Assembly: GCA_017466405.1 (NCBI GenBank)
Contig: JAFTUF010000060.1
Coordinates: 1 to 64,000, forward strand
Source of the DNA: Bacteroidales bacterium
Lineage (GTDB): Bacteria > Bacteroidota > Bacteroidia > Bacteroidales > F082
Direction: 5' to 3'
Length of the DNA: 64,000 bases
In this document: positions 28,281-37,740 of the stretch, in pieces
How the letters are laid out: every line of letters starts with the position of its first letter
Numbering within the stretch: position 1 is the stretch's first letter
The notes under the pieces: model-generated
The model's input: only the letters and a program-made list of their open reading frames with translations
Databases searched by the model: none
Told to the model about the DNA's origin: nothing
Position numbers and translations under genes: made by a program

Positions 28281-28288
28281 TATATTTG
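28281..28288 (+). promoter_or_regulatory. -7 box and long leader of the secreted propeller protein
   Basis: TATATTTG with a TTG 20 bp upstream (28258-28260) as a possible -33 element. Transcription would start about 28292, giving a leader of about 110 nt. The leader holds two small hairpins (GGGAT...ATCCC near 28322-28340; GGATTATCAATCC near 28365), an unusually long leader for this window. Confidence 0.6.
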
Positions 28289-28404
28289 CGAGACATTCTG
28301 ATGTGAATCATGAAACAATTTGGGATCTCTCTTATATCCCGCTATTTTATTATTGAAAAATTATTGGATTATCAATCCTCATTTATTAACTAATATTTTA
28401 TACT

Positions 28405-31341
28405 ATGAAAAGATTTTTATTTTCAGTCGCGCTTTTAGCAATGGCTTTAGGCGTTAACGCTCAAAGAAGCGTAAAGACAGTGGTTTCACCTGAAGGAACC
28501 CAAGTAGTATCTTCGACAGAAGTCACACCTGCCAAGTCTAACCTTCCAACAAGAGGCAATGCCGAAATCATCTGGGAGAAACATGAGGAATACGGTATCG
28601 GTATCAATGCATTCATCTCAGAAGAGTCGAAGAACGCATACATCAGATGGGAGACCAACGACCCACGCATCGACGCTATTGCTACGAATGGCAATGTAGA
28701 ATGGAATTTTCCAACATTATCAGACTGGCCATCAATGAGCGCCAACAAATCGGGCTCACTCATCGCTGTTATGGAAGATAGCTTCATCGTCATGCTCGAC
28801 GCTCAAGGCAACGAGTTAAACACCATCTTCATCAGCGGTATCATCGGTGCTGTAAAAGTCAACAATGCAGGTACAGGCGTTTATGCAATCTATAATGCTG
28901 GCGCAAGCGACTACGTTGCTTACTACAAAACAGATTCAGCATCACCTGAATGGGCAACAGAATTACCAGCAGGATTAGTCGGTATCAATGTATCAGACGA
29001 CGAATCAAAAATCATCGTGACATGTGCTGGCACCAACACGCTCTACGTCTTGGAACCAGAAGTAGGCGATGTTATTCAAGATGACATCTATTATTATCAA
29101 AACAGTCCTACCCAAGCTCCTGGCATGAGTGCTGACGGCACATACATCGCATGGGGCGACTTCGACGGCAAAGGACACCTCTACAAATGGAATGGCGAGC
29201 AATATGAAGAGGTATGGAAAGCCACCCTTACACAAAGCGGTCAGAGTTCATGCTGGGGCGAAGGATGCGCCGTATCAGCCGACGGTTCTACAATTGCAAT
29301 AGGAACTTTAGGTTTCGTCAGCAACGGTTATGACGGCTATGTCATGGTTTTCAACAACTATTCAGAAACTCCATTATGGATAGCACAAACAGGCGGACCT
29401 GTCTCCTACTTAGACCTCTCTGCCGACGGCTCTCTCATAGCAGCAGCCAGCGACGGTCCTATGAATCATAGCACAAACGACATGCTCATCTACCGTCGTG
29501 AAAGCAGCGAAGTGTTCTTAGGTGTTAACTCACCAGGTTCTATCCACGGCATCGACATCACCGACGACGGTTCATTATGCGTAGCAGCAGGTAAGGCAGT
29601 TCACTCCTACGAAATGGGATGGGGCGGCGTGGCTTATATGATTCACTCAATCCCTACAACAGCTGGATACCTCAGCGGTACCATCACCTTAAACGAAATG
29701 ACAGACTATAGCGACGCCATCGTCACCATCGAAGGCATCGATAATTATTACGCATACACAAACGCTGAAGGCAACTTCACAGTAAAATATATACCTGAAG
29801 GAACTTACACAGTGACAGTAGAAAAGACAGGCTTCGCTCCACAGACAATCAACAACGTAGTGATAGAAGCTGGCGAGACCGCAAGCATAGAAGCAACATT
29901 GGAACCTGTCGGATCTCCTATCAAAAACCTCTACGCAACAAAAGGCTCTTCTAACGTAGTTGAACTCCGCTGGGAAGCTTTCGAAGATTCTTTCGAAGGT
30001 TATAACATCTACCGTAAAGACAATATCAACGGCACTTTCGGAGAAGCTATAGCTACTTTAGGAACAGACGTGACAACTTACGAAGACGCAACTGCAGTAC
30101 CAACGAAGAACTACTTCTATGCAGTGACAGCTTTATTACCAGACAATGTTGAAACACCTTATTCAAATATTGAAGAAGGCTATACCTCAACAGGATTCTT
30201 GACAGACGTTGCTGAAGTATTTAACGGAGCAGCTCCTACCATCGACGGCACTTTATCGGAAGATGAATGGGTTGACGCTTTCAAAGTTGACGTTTCAGAC
30301 TTCTCAGGCATCTCAGAAGGCATAGACCCTGTCGGAACTGTATATCTCTATCTCAAGACAGAGGGCAACAAGATGTACATCGGTTTAGAAGACTTTGCCG
30401 ACACTGAGCTCTCAGAAAACGACTGCTTGGCATTGTACTTCGACGATAACAACGACCACGTATATCCAGCAGAAAACGACAACTCAGAAGGCAACTACTG
30501 GTTCAAATATAGCGGCGGCACTGGTATCCTTCAATATCGTCCTATCTACGCTTCAGGCAGCGTTGGCGATGTCATCACTGTTGATGGCGCTGAAGTAGAA
30601 TTCTCCGACGCAGCAGGTTACGTCACAATGGAATGCGTACTCGAGTTTGGCGACGAAGATTATCAAATCACTCCGAGCGACAATAATGAAAGTAGCGTTT
30701 ATTTGTTCTACAGATCTAGCGGCTCTGAATATCACGCCTACTGGCCATACGACAATATAGATACTTTCAACCCTATAGCTTACGACACATTCAGATATTT
30801 CGTTGACGATGAAACACCAGAAGCTCCACAAAATCTCTACGTAGATGAAGAATTATTAGGAGCACGCAACTACGTTCCAGTGAGATGGGATATGCCGGAG
30901 ATAAACGACTTCAGCCACTTCAACGTTTATGTCAACTCCGACGAAGCAACACACGTTGTCGTTGGTAATGAAGTAACCATCGATGTCGAAAGCAACACCG
31001 ACTATTCGGTATATGTGACAACCGTCGATAACAACGGCAACGAGTCAGAGAAATCAGAGACATTGACATTCCATGTCGGCGTAATCAATGTTGAAGAGAC
31101 AGCAGCCGTCAGCTTCAGCATCTATCCTAACCCTGCCTCATCAGAAGTATATTTCCAAACAGAGATGAACGGCGAAGCAATGGTAAGCATCGTTGACATG
31201 ACTGGTCGTATGATAAAACGCGTCAACATCAGCGATATACAAAATGCTTCCGTTAACGTTGAAGATTTATCACACGGCTTATATTTCTTCATGATTCAAC
31301 AAAACGACCTTATCGTTGTAAGAAAGATCAGCGTTAAGTAA
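28405..31341 (+). CDS. Secreted propeller/FN3/CBM9-like protein with T9SS sorting domain
   Basis: Surface or extracellular protein (978 residues) without an obvious catalytic motif. Signal peptide to VNAQ (about 20). Residues about 50-410 resemble a PQQ/WD-type beta-propeller (repeated DG-S-IA and SADGTYIAWGD phrases). Residues about 420-495 form a carboxypeptidase-regulatory-like fold (TITLNEMTDYSDAIVTIEG...EGTYTVTVEKTGF). An FN3 module follows (505-595, YNIYRKDN). Residues about 610-790 (APTIDGTLSEDEWVDAF...) look like a CBM9/DOMON-like domain. A second FN3 precedes the T9SS domain (last 70 residues, FSIYPNPASSEVYF...VVRKISVK). A role in binding glycans or host or dietary protein is possible. 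Confidence 0.82.
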   Translation: MKRFLFSVALLAMALGVNAQRSVKTVVSPEGTQVVSSTEVTPAKSNLPTRGNAEIIWEKHEEYGIGINAFISEESKNAYIRWETNDPRIDAIATNGNVEWNFPTLSDWPSMSANKSGSLIAVMEDSFIVMLDAQGNELNTIFISGIIGAVKVNNAGTGVYAIYNAGASDYVAYYKTDSASPEWATELPAGLVGINVSDDESKIIVTCAGTNTLYVLEPEVGDVIQDDIYYYQNSPTQAPGMSADGTYIAWGDFDGKGHLYKWNGEQYEEVWKATLTQSGQSSCWGEGCAVSADGSTIAIGTLGFVSNGYDGYVMVFNNYSETPLWIAQTGGPVSYLDLSADGSLIAAASDGPMNHSTNDMLIYRRESSEVFLGVNSPGSIHGIDITDDGSLCVAAGKAVHSYEMGWGGVAYMIHSIPTTAGYLSGTITLNEMTDYSDAIVTIEGIDNYYAYTNAEGNFTVKYIPEGTYTVTVEKTGFAPQTINNVVIEAGETASIEATLEPVGSPIKNLYATKGSSNVVELRWEAFEDSFEGYNIYRKDNINGTFGEAIATLGTDVTTYEDATAVPTKNYFYAVTALLPDNVETPYSNIEEGYTSTGFLTDVAEVFNGAAPTIDGTLSEDEWVDAFKVDVSDFSGISEGIDPVGTVYLYLKTEGNKMYIGLEDFADTELSENDCLALYFDDNNDHVYPAENDNSEGNYWFKYSGGTGILQYRPIYASGSVGDVITVDGAEVEFSDAAGYVTMECVLEFGDEDYQITPSDNNESSVYLFYRSSGSEYHAYWPYDNIDTFNPIAYDTFRYFVDDETPEAPQNLYVDEELLGARNYVPVRWDMPEINDFSHFNVYVNSDEATHVVVGNEVTIDVESNTDYSVYVTTVDNNGNESEKSETLTFHVGVINVEETAAVSFSIYPNPASSEVYFQTEMNGEAMVSIVDMTGRMIKRVNISDIQNASVNVEDLSHGLYFFMIQQNDLIVVRKISVK

Positions 31342-31361
31342 ATAATGTGATTAAAGTAATA

Positions 31362-31405
31362 AATGGACAGAGGAGCAACAATCTTCCTCTGTCCATTTCA
31401 TTTTT
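31362..31405. terminator. Bidirectional terminator
   Basis: AAATGGACAGAGGA pairs with TCCTCTGTCCATTT around a short loop, followed by a T-rich run. It lies between two convergent genes and can serve both. Confidence 0.85.
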
Positions 31406-31413
31406 GGTCCTTT

Positions 31414-32385
31414 TCAGATTTCAAATTCCAAAATCTCCTCTATAGTCAAACCTGTGACTTCTGCTATAAATTCTAGACTCGTCCCTGACGACCTAAGATT
31501 TGCGACTATATTTCTTATGGTTTCTTCCCGTCCTTTCTTCATACCTTCTGCCAGACCTTCTTCTCGACCCTTCTTTATCCCTTTCTTGATTCCTTTCTCT
31601 AAACCTTCTCGCATACCTTCTTTTCTTCCCATTGCTCTGCCTTCAAGCATGCCTTCACCACGAGATGTGTAAATGTTATCTTTCAATATCACTGTGTTAT
31701 CCAAATGACGATAATACGCCGACAACTCATCCTTGCTCATCAACGCCAACTCCAATTTCTTACGAGCTTCATTAAGTCCTGGAGCTGTTGAGTCTTGTGT
31801 TATGTCGCCAGTACCGAGATAATATATCCATTCCTCTAAAGGAGTCTGCGGCTCACCTTTGAAATCGTTCACTTTCAAAATGTAATATTCGGGATACAAC
31901 TCACTGACGACATCGACATTGAACTTCTGACGTTGAAACGGACTTAGATTCAAGACCTCACCAGTGTTGACTCCCAAGAACTCTGTCTTGCCATGATACA
32001 GATAATCCTTGCCTTGACCTAAATCGAAATAAACAATATTGACACTGTATATCTTCTTGATATTCTGATAGCCTTCTCCTCTATTAATATATTCAGTAAC
32101 CAATTTAGAGACACCAAACAACATCCTCTGAAAATAAGCGTACTCATCATTATTCTGCACCTCGATGATAAACAACTCGCCCTTACTATTCTCAGCAAGA
32201 ATATCGACTCTGTTGTATTTGTCGAACTCGTCTTCCTGATTGCTCTCGCTTTCCAGAAGTCTGTTGATAGAAATTTTCTCTTTGAATAAAGTTGTCAGAA
32301 GACCTTCCAACACTGCGTAATTGGCTTTATCGCGTAGCATACGCTTCATAGCCCAATCGAATCTTATGTATTTTTCTGTTTTCAT
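31414..32385 (-). CDS. Rpn-family PD-(D/E)XK nuclease (putative transposase-type)
   Basis: Member of the Rpn/PDDEXK_2 family, annotated as recombination-promoting nuclease or putative transposase. It begins YIRFDWAMKRMLRDKANYAVLEGLL, the family's usual start. The nuclease core follows: NRVDILAENSKGELFIIEVQNND, with the Asp and the ExQ pair as catalytic residues (about 57-76). The C-terminal third is a Gly-Arg-Lys-Glu repeat (GRKEGMREGLEKGIKKG) predicted to be helical, and common in the family. Standing alone with its own -7 box (32411-32418), it may be a domesticated mobile nuclease. Biological role unclear. Confidence 0.85.
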   Translation of the reverse strand: MKTEKYIRFDWAMKRMLRDKANYAVLEGLLTTLFKEKISINRLLESESNQEDEFDKYNRVDILAENSKGELFIIEVQNNDEYAYFQRMLFGVSKLVTEYINRGEGYQNIKKIYSVNIVYFDLGQGKDYLYHGKTEFLGVNTGEVLNLSPFQRQKFNVDVVSELYPEYYILKVNDFKGEPQTPLEEWIYYLGTGDITQDSTAPGLNEARKKLELALMSKDELSAYYRHLDNTVILKDNIYTSRGEGMLEGRAMGRKEGMREGLEKGIKKGIKKGREEGLAEGMKKGREETIRNIVANLRSSGTSLEFIAEVTGLTIEEILEFEI

Positions 32386-32410
32386 AAAGTTTGAGTTTTA
32401 TTTGTTCTTG

Positions 32411-32418
32411 CAAATATA
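32411..32418 (-). promoter_or_regulatory. -7 box of the Rpn-family gene (TATATTTG)
   Basis: TAnnTTTG on the minus strand, predicting a leader of about 20 nt to the ATG at 32385. Confidence 0.6.
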
Positions 32419-32425
32419 AGAAAAA

Positions 32426-32453
32426 GACAACAGACAACGGACAACAGACAACA
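32426..32453. repeat. Heptamer tract (intergenic)
   Basis: GACAACAGACAACGGACAACAGACAACA: four degenerate heptamers just upstream of the Rpn promoter. Confidence 0.85.
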
Positions 32454-32473
32454 TATTTTTTTGCATCGTTCTG

Positions 32474-32532
32474 GTAGAGATGTATCAACAACAACTATAA
32501 AAATTAACAAGATGTAATTGAAGCGTCTCATT
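32474..32532. repeat. Hybrid family A element with unmatched arms
   Basis: Left arm GTAGAGATGTATCAACAACA is of the CAACAACA type; right arm TGTAATTGAAGCGTCTC is of the CAATTACA type. The GAGAYG ends still pair, but the inner arm does not. The loop resembles the reverse complement of those in other elements. Confidence 0.75.
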
Positions 32533-32717
32533 GATAGCAATTGAAAGTTGGAAATCTTAAAATTCTTTAGACTTTTGTCTTTCGGCGGAACCTCTAACAA
32601 ATGAACCCGAATAAAATAAAAGCGCTGTAGGCGTGAAAGAAAAAGAAAATTTCCGTAAATTCGCAAGGTATTTTATATTTTGAATATTCTCAGTTTTTAA
32701 CTAATTATATTTATACA

Positions 32718-35294
32718 ATGAAAAAATTTTTACTGCTATTATTTACTGCGATAGTATTATGTAACTTCGCTTATTCTCAAAGTTTTAATGTCATAGAACC
32801 AGAACTACAAGAAGTCTTGAATCAAGAGGGTGACGAGTTGATTAAGGTCAATATCATTCTCAAAGATGAGATGGATGCTACTCAGCTGAAGTCGCTCTTA
32901 ACGAACACAAACGACAAAAAAGAAAGACGCGATGTCGTTGTCAGAGAATTAAAGGCTTTCTCTGAGAAGTCACAAAACGACCTTATGAGTATTCTAAAGA
33001 GCGGGAACGGGAACGGGAGAGTTTCGGATATCAAATCGCATTGGTTGTCTAATAGTATCAACTGTCGTCTCTCAAAAGAGATGATTTATCTCGTGGCAGA
33101 TCATAAAGACGTCGCTATCATTGGCCTCGACATCGACAAGAAACTCGTCTGGAGCGAGAATCCTCAGAAAGTCGCAGCGACTAAAGGCATGACAGAGAAT
33201 ATCACTCATGTCAACGCTGATGATGTTTGGGCTGAAGGTTATACCGGTGAAGGCGTCGTTGTCGCTGTTTTAGATTCGGGTGTCAACTATAACCACGTCG
33301 ATCTCGCCGACCATCTCTGGGACGGAGGTGCCGAGTTCCCTAACCACGGATATAACTGCTACGACGGCAACAACGAGACCATGGACTATTATATGCACGG
33401 AACACACTGCGCTGGCACCATCTGCGGCGACGGCACTTCTGGAACAAAGACTGGTATAGCACCCGACGCTACTCTTATGATTGTCAAGATTCTCGACAAC
33501 TGGGGCAACGGCAGCGCTAACAACATCGTCGATGGCATCGAGTTCGCCACCGAACATCAAGCCGATGTGATGAGTCTCTCCTTAGGCATAGCATCTGCTT
33601 CTATATCAGAGAAAGCCATGATGCGTCAGACCTGCGTCAACGCTCTCGAAGCAGGTATCATAGCTGCCGTCGCTGTCGGCAATGAAGGCAACCAGCAATA
33701 TTATTTCCCTGTGCCTAACAACGTTAGAACTCCTGGTAGCTGTCCTCCACCATGGATTCATCCTGACCAACAGTCCAACAGCGGTGGTCTCTCTTGTGTG
33801 GTAGCAGTAGGAGCCGTCGATTATAACAACGCTTACGCTAACTTCTCATCTATAGGACCTTCCACATGGCAAGGCACCTCGTACAACGACTATCATTTCG
33901 TAGGTAAGATCGGTCTCATCCGTCCTGACGTGGTGGCTCCTGGTGTAGGCATCACATCCCTCGACTACAGCACCACCGACGGTTTCATGACGTTGGACGG
34001 CACCTCACAGGCGACACCATGCGTTGCCGGCGTGATGTGTCTGCTGCTTGAAAAGAACCCTTATCTCACGCCGGCTGAAATAAGCATGGCATTAGAGACA
34101 ACGAGCATAAGTCTCTCCGACACAAAGAGCAACCAATTCGGTTCGGGCTGCGTCGATGCACTCGCAGCGATAGAAAGTATCAACGAAGGCACGCCTTTCC
34201 CTGTAATCGACTTCGTATCATGTTCAACAGAATCGATGCCTGCTAACGAAGACGTCACAATAACAATAACATTACAAAACAACGGATACGTCGCTACGAC
34301 AGGTAACACCAACGTCAATATCACCAGCAACGACCAATATATCAACATCATCGACGGCAGTGCTTCTTATCCTGTGATGAACGTAGGTTCAACCGCCACA
34401 GGAACTTTCGTGATACGCGCCGACGAAAACACTCCTCATAACAGAGACATAAACTTCAACCTCACAGCAAGTAATGGCGGCGATACATGGAACGCTACCT
34501 TTTCGATAAAAGTCATCAACAACTGCTCGAAACCTAACAACTTAGAGACAGAGACAATAGACGAAAATACCATAGAACTTACATGGAACACTTCATACAC
34601 TGCAATTAGTTACAAAGTCTATAGAGACGATGAACTTATAGCAGAAGTAAGCGAGAACTCATATACCGACACAGGCTTAAATCCAGGAACAGAATATTGC
34701 TACACAGTGAGAAGCGTCTGCGAAATAGGAACGTCACAGGCATCAGCAGAGTCATGCGCCACGACACTCGAAGCGATAATACCTTGCGAAGCTCCAAATA
34801 ACATCACCGCCGATGTAAAACAAGATGCCGCCGACTTCGAGCATCTCTTCAAGATAACACTCGAATGGGAGGCGGTGGAAGAAGCCGATTCATATAACAT
34901 CTATCTCAACGAAGAAAAAATCGGTAATACTGATGAGACTTCTTTCGTCTTGGGTTATGATAATGAAGAGACTATCACTTTAACAATATCATCATCATGC
35001 GGAGAGCAAGAATCGTCACTATCTAACGACATCGTCTTGAATCTTATCGACGACGCCATCATCGAAAATAACATCTCACTCGAGATACATCCTATTCCTG
35101 CCGACGATAAAATATTTATCACTTCAAGTGATGTTATCAAGCAGATAAGCATTTTCAATATAACTGGCGTAATGATTTACGAAAGCGAAGACAATACCGA
35201 AGAGATTGATATTTCAGGATTTAACAACGGAATTTATTTCATCAAGATAAATACAGATAAAGGAAATATTACTAAGAAAGTTATTAAAGAATAA
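32718..35294 (+). CDS. Secreted S8 subtilase with T9SS sorting domain (tandem copy 1)
   Basis: Extracellular serine endopeptidase, 858 residues. Signal peptide to about residue 20 (AYSQ), then the propeptide beginning VIEPELQEVLNQEGDE. Triad: Asp186 (AVLDSGVNYNHVD), His227 (MHGTHCAG), Ser430 (GTSQATP). It has the CPPPWIHPDQ segment (342-351) shared by all three subtilases here. Two FN3-like modules (about 610-770) with YKVYRDDELIAEV and YNIYLNEEKIGN precede the T9SS domain (IHPIPADDKIF...ITKKVIKE). A short SGNGNGR insert (95-101) is encoded by a GGGAAC hexamer run (33002-33020). The next gene is a closely related paralogue 98 bp downstream, consistent with tandem duplication. Confidence 0.92.
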   Translation: MKKFLLLLFTAIVLCNFAYSQSFNVIEPELQEVLNQEGDELIKVNIILKDEMDATQLKSLLTNTNDKKERRDVVVRELKAFSEKSQNDLMSILKSGNGNGRVSDIKSHWLSNSINCRLSKEMIYLVADHKDVAIIGLDIDKKLVWSENPQKVAATKGMTENITHVNADDVWAEGYTGEGVVVAVLDSGVNYNHVDLADHLWDGGAEFPNHGYNCYDGNNETMDYYMHGTHCAGTICGDGTSGTKTGIAPDATLMIVKILDNWGNGSANNIVDGIEFATEHQADVMSLSLGIASASISEKAMMRQTCVNALEAGIIAAVAVGNEGNQQYYFPVPNNVRTPGSCPPPWIHPDQQSNSGGLSCVVAVGAVDYNNAYANFSSIGPSTWQGTSYNDYHFVGKIGLIRPDVVAPGVGITSLDYSTTDGFMTLDGTSQATPCVAGVMCLLLEKNPYLTPAEISMALETTSISLSDTKSNQFGSGCVDALAAIESINEGTPFPVIDFVSCSTESMPANEDVTITITLQNNGYVATTGNTNVNITSNDQYINIIDGSASYPVMNVGSTATGTFVIRADENTPHNRDINFNLTASNGGDTWNATFSIKVINNCSKPNNLETETIDENTIELTWNTSYTAISYKVYRDDELIAEVSENSYTDTGLNPGTEYCYTVRSVCEIGTSQASAESCATTLEAIIPCEAPNNITADVKQDAADFEHLFKITLEWEAVEEADSYNIYLNEEKIGNTDETSFVLGYDNEETITLTISSSCGEQESSLSNDIVLNLIDDAIIENNISLEIHPIPADDKIFITSSDVIKQISIFNITGVMIYESEDNTEEIDISGFNNGIYFIKINTDKGNITKKVIKE

Positions 35295-35297
35295 AAA

Positions 35298-35380
35298 TTA
35301 AATCTGAGAATCTGAAAACTTAAAAACTTGAAAAAGATGTTAAGTAGCTCAGTTTTTCAGTTTCTCAGTTTTTCAAATTT
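35298..35380. repeat. CTGAGAATCTGAAAACTT word-like tract
   Basis: Variants of CTGAGAATCTGAAAAC, followed by their near-complement CTCAGTTTTTCAGTTTCTCAG, fill the spacer between the tandem subtilases and can fold into an imperfect hairpin. The words match those in the coding repeats at 2338-2589 and 52674-52737. Confidence 0.7.
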
Positions 35381-35392
35381 AAAGAAAAGGGA

Positions 35393-37642
35393 ATGAAGAA
35401 GAATTTATTAGTACTTGTGTTATTGACAATTGTCAATTTCGGTTTTGCTCAGTATCGTATCGAACCGGAATTGCTTGAAGTTATGAATGAGAAAAGCGAC
35501 GAGATGATTAGAGTTAACATCATCATGAAGTCGCAGATTGACACTAATATCTTGAAAGACATCGCTTCGGAAGTCAGGGGCAGAGATGAGAGAAGAGAAG
35601 TCATCGTTAATGAGCTGATGCGTTTTGCGAACTCAGGTCAAGAAGCATTGATGGAAGTGCTTCAGGCAGAGACTAAGAGAGGTGATGTTACTAAAGTGAG
35701 ACAACATTGGCTGGTGAACGCTATCAACTGCGAGGCAAGTCGCGATGTCATTTATGAGATATCGCAGCGTCATGACGTAGCAACTATCGCATACGACAAA
35801 GACGAGTTCTTGTTGTGGGACGAGAAGATGGAAAAAGTCGAAGCTTCTAAAGGTCTGACACAGAACATCACACATATCAATGCTGATGATGTCTGGGATT
35901 TAGGTTTTACGGGTGAAGGCATTCTCGTTGGTCTCATCGATACTGGAGTCAACATCAACCACGTTGACTTGGTTAACAATCTGTGGGACGGTGGCGAAGA
36001 ATATCCAAATCATGGATACAACACCTACGAGAACAACCACGATGTTGAAGATGGATTCGGTCATGGCACACACTGCGCCGGCACCATCTGCGGCGACGGT
36101 TCTTCTGGAACGCAGACAGGCATAGCTCCTAATGCAAAGATAATATGCGTCAAGGTGATGGATAATGCCGGTTATGGCAGCGCAAGTAGTATCAGCGCCG
36201 GTATGGAGTTCGCTATCGAACACGGCGCCGACGTCTTAAGCATGTCGTTGGGAATACCTAACGCTTCTGCATCTGTAAAAGAGATGCTGCGTGCTGCATG
36301 CGACAACACCTTACAGATAGGAATAGCAGCAGCTGTGGCAGCAGGTAACGAAGGTATGCTTAACATCTCATTTCCTGTGCCTAACAACCTCAGAGTACCA
36401 GGCGGCTGCCCTCCACCATGGATTCACCCCGACCAAGAGATAAACAGCGGAGGCACATCGTGCAGCATCACTGTAGGCGCCGTCGATTATCAAAATCAGA
36501 GAGCCGCCTTCTCGTCAATGGGACCTTACACATGGGAAAACACCTCATACAACGACTATCCTTACGACCCAGAGATAGGTCTCATCCGTCCTGACATAGT
36601 AGCTCCCGGCGTAGGAATAATATCTGCCGACCCTTATAGCAACAGCGGTCTTGTCACGATGGACGGCACCTCACAAGCAGCACCTTGCGTGGCTGGCGTG
36701 ATGTGTCTCATGTTAGAGAAAAACCCCGAGCTCACCCCTGAAGAGATTTGCTACATCTTGGAAAACACGGCAGTAAAACTCACCGAAAATAAAGACAACT
36801 ACACCGGCTCAGGATGTATCGACGCCTTGGCAGCGATAAATAATATCGAAGGCGGAGATGTGGTGATTCCTTGCAACGCTCCCACCTCAGTAACAGCAAC
36901 AACAATAGACGAATATTCCATCAGCATCAGCTGGGATGCAAACGACAACGCAAAGAGTTATAACGTCTATCGTAACGAGAATCTCATCAACAACACAGAG
37001 GAAACTTCTTTCATCGACACTGACTTAAACCCTGACACAGAATATTGCTACACAGTGACAAGCGTCTGCGAAGACGGCGAGTCGGAACATTCGGAACAAT
37101 CGTGTGCTACAACAAACGAATTGATAATTCCTTGTAACGCTCCTACCAACTTAGTCGCTCTCGTTGAAGAAGACCTCGCCGACTTCGATTTCAAATTCAG
37201 AGTCACGCTCAGCTGGGACGCAGTAGATAATGCAGTGTCGTATTCAATTTTTATGAATAACGAATTGGTAGAAGAGACGACTACACCTTTATATATATAC
37301 GGAACCGATGTGGAAGAAACAGTGACTTTCGCTGTGATGACAAACTGCGAGACTAATGAATCGGAGATGTCGGAGACTTTAGATGTGGAAATCGTATATC
37401 AAAGCATAAAAGAATACGAGAAGAGATTCGACTTCTACCCTAATCCTATCGAAGATTATCTTCACATAGTGACAAACGAGAATATCAACAAGATAGAGGT
37501 ATATAACGTTATAGGAGTGATGGTTCTCATGAACGACGCTACATCTGACAAAATAAATCTTAGCGCACTTAACAGCGGAGTTTATTTCATAAAGATTAAA
37601 ACCGACAAAGGAACAGTCGTAAAGAGCGTCTTGAAATCGTGA
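35393..37642 (+). CDS. Secreted S8 subtilase with T9SS sorting domain (tandem copy 2)
   Basis: Extracellular serine endopeptidase, 749 residues, paralogue of the preceding gene. Signal peptide to residue about 19 (GFAQ); propeptide starts YRIEPELLEVMNEKSDE. Triad: Asp183 (GLIDTGVNINHVD), His224 (GHGTHCAG), Ser427 (GTSQAAP). CPPPWIHPDQ is at 339-348. Two FN3 modules (about 485-665), each introduced by IPCNAPT, are followed by the T9SS domain (FDFYPNPIEDYLHI...VVKSVLKS). It is about 110 residues shorter than copy 1 because it lacks a CARDB-like domain between protease and FN3. Confidence 0.92.
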   Translation: MKKNLLVLVLLTIVNFGFAQYRIEPELLEVMNEKSDEMIRVNIIMKSQIDTNILKDIASEVRGRDERREVIVNELMRFANSGQEALMEVLQAETKRGDVTKVRQHWLVNAINCEASRDVIYEISQRHDVATIAYDKDEFLLWDEKMEKVEASKGLTQNITHINADDVWDLGFTGEGILVGLIDTGVNINHVDLVNNLWDGGEEYPNHGYNTYENNHDVEDGFGHGTHCAGTICGDGSSGTQTGIAPNAKIICVKVMDNAGYGSASSISAGMEFAIEHGADVLSMSLGIPNASASVKEMLRAACDNTLQIGIAAAVAAGNEGMLNISFPVPNNLRVPGGCPPPWIHPDQEINSGGTSCSITVGAVDYQNQRAAFSSMGPYTWENTSYNDYPYDPEIGLIRPDIVAPGVGIISADPYSNSGLVTMDGTSQAAPCVAGVMCLMLEKNPELTPEEICYILENTAVKLTENKDNYTGSGCIDALAAINNIEGGDVVIPCNAPTSVTATTIDEYSISISWDANDNAKSYNVYRNENLINNTEETSFIDTDLNPDTEYCYTVTSVCEDGESEHSEQSCATTNELIIPCNAPTNLVALVEEDLADFDFKFRVTLSWDAVDNAVSYSIFMNNELVEETTTPLYIYGTDVEETVTFAVMTNCETNESEMSETLDVEIVYQSIKEYEKRFDFYPNPIEDYLHIVTNENINKIEVYNVIGVMVLMNDATSDKINLSALNSGVYFIKIKTDKGTVVKSVLKS

Positions 37643-37728
37643 TTATAATCTATAAGTTTAGAAATTTCTAATCATATTATCTGTTCAAACACATTAGTTC
37701 GAACTGAAGCATGTCCTAATTATTTTAC

Positions 37729-37736
37729 TATTTTTG
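37729..37736 (+). promoter_or_regulatory. -7 box of pth (TATTTTTG)
   Basis: Only 4 bp separate its last G from the ATG at 37741, predicting a leaderless or nearly leaderless transcript. Confidence 0.65.
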
Positions 37737-37740
37737 CAAT

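Larger units (their letters stand above)
32386..32717. other. 332-bp intergenic region with repeats and divergent promoters
   Basis: Contains the Rpn-gene -7 box (minus strand, 32411-32418), a heptamer tract (32426-32453), a hybrid family A element (32474-32532), and a possible -7 box TAAATTCG (32656-32663) for the subtilase gene at 32718. The rest (32533-32650) shows no coding potential or recognised element. Confidence 0.6.

Noticed and set aside
32382-32666. 94-residue frame spanning the intergenic region
   Set aside because: It reads through the heptamer tract, the hairpin element and the Rpn promoter; its Val/Cys-rich sequence is produced by the repeats.
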